A stretch of DNA of 64,000 bases, taken from NCBI GenBank assembly GCA_903813345.2, contig CAIIXF020000007.1, forward strand, positions 5,399,730 through 5,463,729. The letters are read 5' to 3'. The notes under the pieces were generated by a model that saw only the letters and a list, made by a program, of their open reading frames with translations, ran no database searches and had not been told where the DNA came from. Made by a program: the position numbers and the translations under genes. Every line of letters begins with the position of its first letter. The stretch's first letter is position 1. The stretch is from Owenia fusiformis. Taxonomy: Eukaryota; Annelida; Polychaeta; Sabellida; Oweniidae. Below, in pieces: positions 23,666 to 35,500 of the stretch.

Positions 23666-25879
23666 AAACTGGTATATTTTCAAACATATCACTTTCAATA
23701 TTTCAATTTGACTGGAGAACGAGGCATTGTGACATTTTACAATAAATTTTACAATAAAATGTCAAGATATATTTGTAAAATTGTCGAAGTTAACATCTCT
23801 ATTAAAGGGGCAATAAGGACTGTAGAGAAAATAGGAAAGTTTTTTCATTTTTTCTGAGCTATCAAGGTAACATTTGGTTTAACATCTTCTTTGACATACC
23901 TATTTTCTTAAAATGTATGGATAAATTATCAATTTTAGCATTAGGAAGTGTAAATTCAGTTCAAAGCTTCAAAAAGGGGACTTCCACTTTTATATTTTTA
24001 AGATCCACCACGTTTCAAGAGGAATATCAGCTAATATAATGTTTATCTAGGGGGTTTCTTTGTAGATAATAAAAATAGATGTTAGTCTTGATGAAATATC
24101 CAAACTTAAATATGTTTTGACACTGGTTCATGATCGTTAAATGACCCCTCTGCACTAATTATTGCACCTTTAAAATGGAGTATTGAAAAGCTCTATTCAT
24201 TTTGACAGCAGTGCATTATTTGTCAGATTCATAAAAACTCGTGAACATTCCATTAAGAATGGGTATCAATATGGTGAACTTTTTGAAAACACGTTTCTCT
24301 TAAACCAGTCATCAAAACATTCTGAAAATTTTACACATTGCCAATGCAATGGTCATCTTTTGAATGGTAATAATATAGTTTGAAGTAAATATGTGTACTT
24401 TTCTCTATATTGTTTTAGAAAACACACCAGAGACTTCTTTTGTACTTGGTATCATATGTTCGGAATGAAATGAAACATCTATTCGAACCTCATTGAAACA
24501 AAATGACATAAACACAACGTTTTTAAGTCTCCCAATATTGTAATTGTACAAAGGAAAGTTTGGTTGATTTAAAAAAGTATCTTGTTAATGAAATTAAAGG
24601 GTTATCTTAACTTTTTCTATTTTGGGGGTTTTGGTTTTAATTTTTTGAATACTTTTTCTGAAATCAACCAACATTTCCTTTATGTAACTATAATATTGAG
24701 AGGTATAAAAAATGTTGTATTTGCTATTTTGTTCCAACAAGCTTCGGAAATATATTTTATTTCATTCTCAACAAACTGGTATATTTTCAAACATATCACT
24801 TTCAATATTTCAATTTGACTGGAGAACGAGGCATTGTGACATTTTACAATAAATTTTACAATAAAATGTCAAGATATATTTGTAAAATTGTCGAAGTTAA
24901 CATCTCTATTAAAGGGGCAATAAGGACTGTAGAGAAAATAGGAAAGTTTTTTCATTTTTTCTGAGCTATCAAGGTAACATTTGGTTTAACATCTTCTTTG
25001 ACATACCTATTTTCTTAAAATGTATGGATAAATTATCAATTTTAGCATTAGGAAGTGTAAATTCAGTTCAAAGCTTCAAAAAGGGGACTTCCACTTTTAT
25101 ATTTTTAAGATCCACCACGTTTCAAGAGGAATATCAGCTAATATAATGTTTATCTAGGGGGTTTCTTTGTAGATAATAAAAATAGATGTTAGTCTTGATG
25201 AAATATCCAAACTTAAATATGTTTTGACACTGGTTCATGATCGTTAAATGACCCCTCTGCACTAATTATTGCACCTTTAAAATGGAGTATTGAAAAGCTC
25301 TATTCATTTTGACAGCAGTGCATTATTTGTCAGATTCATAAAAACTCGTGAACATTCCATTAAGAATGGGTATCAATATGGTGAACTTTTTGAAAACACG
25401 TTTCTCTTAAACCAGTCATCAAAACATTCTGAAAATTTTACACATTGCCAATGCAATGGTCATCTTTTGAATGGTAATAATATAGTTTGAAGTAAATATG
25501 TGTACTTTTCTCTATATTGTTTTAGAAAACACACCAGAGACTTCTTTTGTACTTGGTATCATATGTTCGGAATGAAATGAAACATCTATTCGAACCTCAT
25601 TGAAACAAAATGACATAAACACAACGTTTTTAAGTCTCCCAATATTGTAATTGTACAAAGGAAAGTTTGGTTGATTTAAAAAAGTATCTTGTTAATGAAA
25701 TTAAAGGGTTATCTTAACTTTTTCTATTTTGGGGGTTTTGGTTTTAATTTTTTGAATACTTTTTCTGAAATCAACCAACATTTCCTTTATGTAACTATAA
25801 TATTGAGAGGTATAAAAAATGTTGTATTTGCTATTTTGTTCCAACAAGCTTCGGAAATATATTTTATTTCATTCTCAAC
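23666..25879 (+). repeat. Two head-to-tail copies of a 1,107-bp unit
   Basis: The sequence from about 23666 (AACTGGTATATTTTCAAAC..) recurs from about 24773 with a constant offset of 1,107 bp. Paired open frames are identical in sequence (24183-24383 with 25290-25490; the start of 24582-24818 with 25689-25946). The copies break at TTCATTCTCAACAA, after which the flanks differ. I saw no differences between the copies. No gene is evident in the unit. Confidence 0.85.
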
Positions 25880-26442
25880 AATTGGTAAAAAGGAACAAAA
25901 AAATTGCACTATGAAACAAAAAAATATTAACAAAACAGTTAAATAAAATATATATAAATAATTTTCGCATTAACTTGTTGTCAGTCAGTCAACATTACAT
26001 AAAGGACTGTGTTTTTACAGAATGTTTTCTGTAATTGGTTTAAGAGAAAAATATTGTTGAATTCAGTTCACCATATCAATCCTTACGAGTAAAATTATAT
26101 TTAAATTTTATGGAATCATCGGCTACCACACGTAGGAAATTGTGAAGAAGGTCTGACTTCGTTTCATACATATATGTTACCACTACCATTGTCAAAATTA
26201 GACAGAACATACACACAAAACAGATAAACGGAAAAAGAAATACTCAGAGAAAAATCGAAAAGCACAACCAGTAGCAAGGAAAGCGAAACGTAATCACCAT
26301 TTTACACGTTCGCTGTTCCTGTTCCTGTTTTTCAAGAGGTTGCTCATAGTCACCTCCCTAATATCGAAAGACTCCCTTCAAATTCAACTGCTTTGTTTGT
26401 ATTTATTCCATAATTAATCCATTTCTTTATTTATATTTCTAG
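25880..26442. other. No exon recognised; ends in a polypyrimidine acceptor
   Basis: Unassigned AT-rich DNA, presumably intron of the plus-strand gene. It ends in TTTATTTATATTTCTAG, the acceptor of the transmembrane exon. Confidence 0.4.
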
Positions 26443-26575
26443 AGGTGATCGACGGGGGTCTGTCTCGACGAGAATGGATTCTAATTGGGTGCCTAGGGGG
26501 CGCTGTGTTTATATGTCTCATTGTGATTCTAGTGCTGCTAATAATTATGGCTAGGAGAAGACCTAGGAACAACAG
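26443..26575 (+). CDS. Transmembrane exon
   Basis: Acceptor TTTCTAG, donor GTTAGT. About 12 extracellular residues (VIDGGLSRREW) precede about 23 hydrophobic residues and the basic RRRPRNNR anchor. The exon is 133 bp. Confidence 0.75.
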
Positions 26576-29500
26576 GTTAGTACTCTTAAAACATATGATA
26601 TTACTGTTGAAAAAAGTATGTCACACATAAAAGTCTTGTCCTTACTCAAACACGTCAAAGAATTGGTTTGTTTAATTCAGTGTTTACAAATTAAACCAGT
26701 GATATGTAAAATGGATTCAAAAGGATTGAAAGGAAAATTGTACAAAAATAAAATATGTTGCAATCAAACTGTTTTTCATTTTTGCCATTTTTCCATTTTA
26801 TTATTTTGTAATTTACATCTTAACCCATTAATTATTTTCCAGAAACACTCTAGCATTTAGCTTCATGTGATAAATGATGAGTAGTCTTGGGGATGGGATG
26901 TCTAGGGTATAAGTTGTGTAGGGGAAAGTTGTCCAGGGAATGAGTTGTCTAGGGGATGAGTTGTCCAGTGTTGAGTTGTCTAGGGGAAGGGGATAATTTG
27001 TCTGTAAACCATTTTGGTTATATTCAATTGGTAAATATGAATATAGTAAAACATATCACCAAGACACCATTCCAAATATCTTTCAAATTGTTCATGATTT
27101 TGAACATGAGATAATCATAGACAGGTGTTTATCGGCAACATTCAGTTTCCCTACACAAGCGAATTCGAAGTATCTTACCTCTTTAACAATGCAAAAGGAC
27201 AATGAATTAAACTGCCCACTTCACCACCTCCTTAATTGTATCCATAAAATCGCATTATTCTAAAACATCAGTAAAATAGAGGTGATCTATTCAATAAAGT
27301 TTATTGTCGTTTGATATCACGAATTTCATGTATTTGATTTTTCAAACTTGAACACTCTTTCAAAGTGAACACATAACCTGGGATTTTGTAATTATGTGTT
27401 CTCTAACGATTTTCTTTTTAAAGACGTGTGCGGAGAGATTCATCTATTGCGTGAGTCAAACTTGTGTATCATATTGTAGGGCGTGTAGTTGAATTCAAAC
27501 AGGATTAACTCCCATGATTCGATGACGTTCGAAGGCTTGTTTACTCAAACTCAAATTGAAGAAAATGTTTTTCTTTAATGGTCAAAATGCAGATCTCCTA
27601 AAATCTCATTAAAACGAGACTTTAACGAGATTTCAAAGCTGTGTGGAAAAGACTCTATTACATAACATGATATGAATAATGTTTGTTACTCAACAAGTCT
27701 ATTCCTGACAATAGAAAAAGTATCGTAGAATCATGGGAACTGCCAATGCTGCTTGATTTGAAATTTCAAAGGAATAATCTATAGATTTTGTAGTTGTTAC
27801 ACACTGGTCGCAATTTACTAACATATCTAGTTTTACATACATTAATTCATGGGAAATGCCTTTGGTTGTTAACTTATGAAAGGACTGTGATATTACTGTT
27901 TGTGTCGCCACAACAAGCGTTGACATATTGGTATTGTATTGTCTCCAACCTTTTTGTGGACAGCCGTTGGTTTTCGGCGATTGGCGTCTGTAACAAATGG
28001 CAGGTTGTGGCATTTCGCATGTTACTGCCTTGTTTAGATTTGAGCTATCTGTAGGCTATCCGTCCTGAATTCTTTAGCGTGCCGCTTTTTACAATCATGG
28101 CAAGATTAACCGTAAATTATTTTCGCTAATTTTAGCGAAATAATAACTCGTCATACGGTATGGTATATGCTAGGAGGCATATTACTTTCATTGCTCCCAT
28201 TATCGTATATGTTTTGACACACTTTGGATTTCACTTGTTATTGCTCGCCTCACTGCTACGCTTCACATGGCATGGTTGCAACTGGTATGTAGATAGCATC
28301 AATAGCACTTTATGAATGCTCCATCGCACGCTTTCTTCACTGATTTGTAATTCATACTTATTAAAAAGACAGATACGACAAAATTAACTCATAAAGAGGA
28401 CTACATGTAAAAAAGGTTTCATTGTGATTTAAAGTTGAATTTCACCTGATTAATTCTCTAATTACATTTTGCATTTTGTAAATAATTTGAAAAATAAAAA
28501 AATATTTTGAAGTTATTGAATCTGAGAACCAAATGTACTTAAGAATTATACAATCAATCATCATTGTAGTCCTTGTAGCCTTGCTTAAGTTGGTGTTTGT
28601 TCTTTCTTTTCTTTTAGAACACCAACGGTGGTATATCAAGATAAGTAAAAGAAAATACCGTCTTAGGCAAGGATATAGTCCTTGTAGATTGCAGTTCAAA
28701 CTTAGGTCATTTCATATTTTTCGATGAAAATCAATTGTAGAATTTCGACTGCATTCCAAATAAGAATCATAATTCTTATAGATGACAGAACCATCAAAAA
28801 ATATCACTCTTCTCTCTATACCATCTTTGGAATTTCTTCTCGAAAAACTTTACCTTTAACTCTTTATTGGTGTAATACATTTCTCACTTAGTGAAGTTAT
28901 CAAAGTAGATTCAACAATTAACTCACATATCATTTAAGTTTTGCAATAATCTTCTACAATAATACCAAGCGTTGTAAACAAGAAATAAATAAGATACAAG
29001 GTGGGCCAGAAATGTCCATATTTCTATTTCGATATAACTTGTTTTGAAAATGAATGAATTTCAATTAATTTTTTACAAGATATGCATGAATCAATTCTAC
29101 AATTGTTCCGGAAATGGGATAAATGAATCTCTAGGGGTCTTAGAAAAATGAAGGTAAACAGACACAGGGTGTCTGTTTGAAAAAATCCAGATTGCAATGC
29201 GTTTACGATGAGATCAGTCATGCTTCAAATAACAGTACAAGATTGACATCTTATCTTATAAACTTTGGGTAAAATATGTCTTAAACAACAAGTTCCTAAT
29301 GTGTGGGCTCAATCAAGCACCATAATGATCTTCCTTGCCACAGATGAGATTTAAAAATAGCTTTCCCCGTACAGACAGATTTTCCCAAACCTCAGCTTTT
29401 TCTGATGCTGAATCAGTTTTACTTCATCTTACTTATCTATCTTGTGATAATTCTAATAATCCATTTTTGTCTCGAAATGGTTTCAGAATATATTTAACAC

Positions 29501-32500
29501 TCTTCCCCAAGTGTTTCTCTGACATACTGAATAATATGCTAATCTGGCACTTTGATTGAGGAATGACTAAAATCACTATAAAAGTTGCTGCGAATAACAA
29601 CCATAAATTTGGATTTTTTTAAACATGCCCCCAGTGTCTGTTTATCGTTATTATCAAAAAGAAACAGAGATTCATTTATTCTATTTTAGGGACAATTTTA
29701 AAATTGATTTCTTCATATCCTGCGAAATTTTCAGTACAATCCATGCCTGCATTTTCAAAATTATATCGAAATAATGTATATGGACGTATGTTGGTCAACC
29801 TGTACATTCTGGTCTCACTCCCTAATTTTTCATATTGTTCCCGACACTGGAATTGATTGAATTTGTTAATTATAATACAACAATTAGTAAAGATCTCGTC
29901 ATTGTTTAGAACAATCCCATAAGATTTAAAAATGTTTTTCATTTTTCAATTTATCATTTTTACAAATCTTTGCCTCATAATTTTCTTGACAAACCAAAAG
30001 TGATCTAAGTGAACTGCTATCAAACAATCTTACCTGATTCCTAAATATAAAATATACTTATTAATTAATCTTGCACACTGTGTCTGGTCCTTCTCATTCA
30101 CTGTCTCCACCAGAGCAACACGTTTTTATTATTGTTGGGGAAGGGGCTCTAAAAGGGGAAATAGACTAATAGAGGGAGAATGTTAGAAAACAATCGGGAA
30201 GAGGTTGGAAATAAGTACGACGAATTAGTAAGAAATGGTTGAATAAGTGAAAATGGGCAACCCCAGATTGAAAATTAGGACGAAGAACTTGTTGCAAGAT
30301 TAGTTAATTCCACGTCGCTCTGCAAACACTAGTTACTGCATGCTTGTAGAGGGAGTTCTGATTATGGTCCACATGAGAAACATCTCCAGACTATATCTGC
30401 ACCAACTTACGGCCATGAAGATTTCATAATTGATACAAAAGAGAATAGGCTTCGGAGGATCCCGTATAAAAAAGGTTACGACAGGTAAAGTCGACTGCAA
30501 GGAGTCAGTGACCTTTAAGTGTCTTTTATACGCCGTGGATCATTTTAGTTAGAGATCCCAGAACACAATTGTATCTATCTTTCTGAAATCTTGTTTAGTA
30601 CGCCAAGACTAGTATTCCTTAAATCCCAGGTTTGTTCTTCTTACGTTTTTTTAAAGGGAGATGAGGTGAATTCATCAGATTGCATGCAGTCAATGATATT
30701 GCATGAAGTTATTTTGATTTATCCATTGACAATTTTCTTCGAGAAGAAATAAAAGTGATAACGATCAGTGAGAAATCAATTGTAGAACGTAATGATGGTT
30801 AGCAAGCAATGATTAATTTAGCAAGCAATGATTGATTTATATAGCCTATTTAATTTGATAATAATTTGATAGCATGATTAAAATGTATACTTTGCACCCC
30901 CTCGACCGTCTATTCTACTGGGGGAAAGGCCAACCAAGCACCACATGTCCGCTTGGTGCCAGTTGTGTTCTATATTTCATTTGGGAATCCACCTACAGTT
31001 TTTGAAAACGATAAAGAAAAAATCACATTCAAATGTTTCTTAAATCTTCAGAGATACCCACGAATTTGATGAAAATATACATGCTTGGGATCATAAGGGA
31101 ATGTATCCGGACAAACACCGGAAAGACAGGCACCAAGGAGACAGACACCGTGACGATAGACACCATGGAGATAGACACTATGAAGATAATAAACATCATG
31201 GAGAGAGGAACCACCGTGATCGCGAATATCATTCCAACGGGCATGTGAACCACGTATCAAACGATTATGGGCTCGCACACTATCCACCACAGCCCTCTGG
31301 TGGTCGATATGTAGAACGAAGGTGAGTAGAAACCTCGAGGGAGTACATTGGATTTTTTACATTAAATCTCTTCTCTTGCATCACAATACTGTCTAACCGT
31401 AATATTTTAGAGTATCAGACACTGTTAATACATTTGCTTCACCTTCTGTAGAGTAGACCCACAATGGGAAAATACCTTCTTCCAGTGACAGAACTAGCTT
31501 CTCTCATACGGTAAGGTTATAATGGTGCTTTTTGTATCAGTTCAGCAGCAGCTTACATATATACAATACCTACAGAATTAAATTAGTATATACAGGGTGT
31601 TCCATATGTTTCAGGAATGATGCTGTATTTTATTGGTTTTCTTTTCAAACTATCTGAATTTTTGACACAATGTGTGTAAACATGTTTTGAATAAGTTGAA
31701 AAAGTTTCATATCGTGAAGTTTAATAGTCTTAATTATATGGTTGCTATAGTAACCTCAGGGTAGGGTAGGTGGAGCAGGTGTAACAACGCGCAAAATATA
31801 TGAAATATTTGTAAAAATTGTTTTTTTTTGTACGAAGTGTGACTAAGTATTAGATTGTCAGAGTTGGACCAAATTTGTCAGTAATTAAACATAAAAAATG
31901 AAGGTGGATTCAAAGAAAGTAAAAAATGGCATCACCCTTGATCACATCACAATTTAAACCCCTGTCATATCATGAGTCACAAAGGAGAATAAACACAGGT
32001 CATTTTGGACGAGCGGCCATCTTGAAAAGTGAAAAAGTCATTAGCAAAGGGAAATCTTCGACTTAGGCAACACACAACAATCTGTGACAAGATATGACAT
32101 GTGTGAATAACAGTTTTCTGCAGCAGACACAATTAAACTCCCGACGAATGTACATGGGGACTCAATGATGGTAACCTCTAGAGTGTATGAGTGGTACAAG
32201 CGGTTCAAATCTGGAAGGGAAACTGAGACCGATTATTCAAAATGTGGATTTCCGAGAACAGTGAGAGTGCTAACTAATGTGGAAGGGATAGATGCTGAAA
32301 TAATGATGATGGCTAATAAAGGGTGTGATAACATTTTTAGTTTCCAGGAATCCACCTTTATTCTTTTAAATTTCCAACAAGTTTGATGCGACAATGACAA
32401 ATTAATACTTTGAACACTTTATACAAAAACTACTATTTTTACAAAAATGTCATGTTTTGCGCATTGTTACACCTGCTCCACCTACCCTACCCCTAGGTTA

Positions 32501-35500
32501 CTATAGCAACCATATTATTCAGTCTACTGAGTTTCATGATATGAAACTTTCCCAACTTATTCATAACATATTTGGACACATTTTGTAAAAAAATCAGCTA
32601 GATTGAATAGAAAACCAATAAAATACAGCATCATTCCTGAAACATATGGAACACCCTGTATATATACATGTATTCAAAGAGGGGGATTATACATACAGGG
32701 CGTTCCAAAAATTGAATCATTCGCAAAGCTATGGCTATGCCTCACTCAATTCAATACTTGCACCATTCACACTAATCTCTCTCCGATGTAGGCAGTAATA
32801 GAATAGACGCAAGTAGAAATAATCCAGATTTGTATCAGTACCAATGTACAGTACCAGTATATACAGTACAAGTATGGTTAATATCAAAAATTAAGTTAAA
32901 GTGAAATTGTATTTGAAATCTACATCTTAGAATATGTTTTAACAATTTTATTTTAAAAAGTGATTTCTAGGTCATTTTATTTTACATATTTTTGTTGTAC
33001 AATTATCAATTTGGGTTATGGGAACTTTTCTCTTTATCTACCATTGAATGACGTGTTATCTGACCCAAATTAGCCACCTGGTGATGACAGTTGTAACTAC
33101 CTACTGGCATCTTGGTAATTCTTATTTTGGATCACTCTGAATACTCCACCTTCAGCATTTTCTTATTGTCGTCTCCAACAACTGCCTCGTCGTTTCTGTT
33201 TGTACGGCCAGTTTGCTAATCAGCAATACCTTGCACCTGATTATCAGCTGATTAAGACCATTCGGGGATAACTCATTCAAACTAAAAAATATGTTGTATA
33301 GTTGCCCATTGTTGGAAAAGTTTCGTCTCTCCAAAATGTAACCACATTTCTAGAAAATTAAAGTTATATAGTCTATATCATTTTTTTTTTTTTTTTTTTT
33401 TTTATTCCAAAATAATAGAAAGTACAATTTTCCCCAAAGAATGGATAGTGGGGTTACAAATAAAGGTTTGCCTAAGACTGCGGCATGAACACCTCATTCT
33501 TTTAATTTTTGTATATATGATTTAATATTTTTAATTTCATAGGTTGACTTTTCATAAATACATAGGTGTGCGATTGAATAATATAATGTGTTCCTCCATG
33601 ATCTTGGACTATTTTTTTCTTTGCTAATGAGCCATGATTTATAGCTGTTATATGCAAATGTTGATATTATTAGATCAATGACATTTTCATGACTTCTTTT
33701 AAAAATAATATTATTGCCAATTTATTATTTATATTTATTTTTATTTAGACATATGCTTTTAGAACAGCAGCACCCTAACATTTAAATGCTAGGTGCGTCT
33801 ACATATACAAAATCACATACTATTAAACATTTAATTAGAAATTGCTAAAATCATACAGTTCTTGGTTTAAAAATTTTGACTAAAAACTGCTTGACAATTT
33901 TGTCAAGACTAGAATTAATATCATGCCCCCATTCCACATTATCACCAAGCATGGTCGTTAACTTTTGATCATTACTTGATGCAAGCAGTGTTGCACAAAG
34001 ATCACTAGAGGCATATGTATTAACATTACTATAAAAAACAGATCTTTCCTTGGTAAAAAAGGGACACAATAATAATCTATGATGCATTGTATCTTTCACT
34101 TCAAGTGTGCACAATTTACATATTCCATCACTCTTATCCCATTTTTCATAGTTTGTTTCTAAACAAAAGTTGTTACTTCTTGCTAAAAACTTTAGTCTCG
34201 CACCATAAAAATCTAGATCATTTTTCAAGTAGTTCTCTAGTTTGTAGTCAGATTTCACATTTTTGTAGATGTAAAGAGAATCATGATTTGAGATGCTCTC
34301 ATGAAACTTTTCTAATCTTTGTGCTTTAGATATGTCTAAAAATGAGGAAAACCAATCGCAATCGTTTCTGTAAATAACATCATCTAAGCCCTTATCTGTA
34401 ACACTTTTATGTATATTGGATATAAATTTCCAGTATGACTCTTTACCTTCCTTATAACATTGTAGTAATGACCTTAAAACTTTGTGAGGGAGAGAAGATG
34501 TAGGTAAATCATAATTGAGATAATTAAAATACTCTAGTTGTCTTTTTTCCAAAATGTCACACAATGGTTTCCATCCTAGATCACCTAGTAATGCTTCTCT
34601 TGCTGGCTTACTTTTAATTTGAAAAACTGCTTGACCTGCGGAGTATTGGAATGCATTAATTTTGGATTTGGCTGACTTAGAAAGAACCCATGTGGGGCAA
34701 CCATGTAAGAGCGCAGGCATTACCATTGAATTAAATATGGTACTTCCAAAATCAAATCTTTTAACATTACAGTGTTTTGCCAATGTCATGGTTATGTAAT
34801 TTTTCATATTCTTCGCTTTCTTTTCAATATACTTAATGTGGGATGTTTCTTTTAAAGATCTGTTGAACATTACACCCAGATATTTATATTCATTGACTTC
34901 AGGAAGTAAAAGCTTTCCCAAATGCCACTTTTTCTTTCGATCAATTCGTTTTCCAATTATCATTACTTTTGACTTTTTTTCACTGAATTGCATACCCCAC
35001 TTAAGCCCAAAATCATTTGTAATAGAAAGCATTTTCTGTAATTCCATTTCTGTCTGGGCCATAAGGACAATATCATCTGCATATAAGAGACATGGGATTT
35101 TAGAGTTATTATATGGCAAGCCCAGAGTGGACATATTAAGACTATCTACAAGGTCAGTCATTACTATGGAAAAAAGGGTGGGAGATAAAATACAGCCCTG
35201 TTTAACACCAGATGGTGTGTCAAAATATTCAGTGCTATATTGACCAAAAATAACTTTGTTTGTGGAATTTGAGTATAAGGATTTTAACATTCGCCATGTC
35301 TTTCCCTGTATTCCCTTTTCCCAAAGTTTAACAAAAAGGAGATCGCGGTCTAGAACATCAAAAGCTTTCGAGATATCAATAAAGGCAAGATAAGAATTGA
35401 GCTTTTTATCTTTTCTTAGGCTACAAAGCCCCTTAAGGGTAAAAATGTGGTTCTCGAGTCTTTTCCCTTTTTGGTAAGCACCCTGAAGGTCACCAAGAAT

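Noticed and set aside
23651-25946. Repeated small genes (66-85 residues) in the tandem duplication
   Set aside because: They lack domains, splice sites or conserved starts. Their identity only reflects the recent DNA duplication.
26843-26872. Possible alternative terminal exon after TTATTTTCCAG (NTLAFSFM then TGA)
   Set aside because: The phase fits the TM exon, but the product is eight residues and such acceptor-like sites are frequent in this AT-rich DNA.
28988-29230. Complete mariner-type MITE starting GGTGGGCCAGAAATGTCC
   Set aside because: Only one end could be found and no matching inverted end was seen, so at most it is a fragment.
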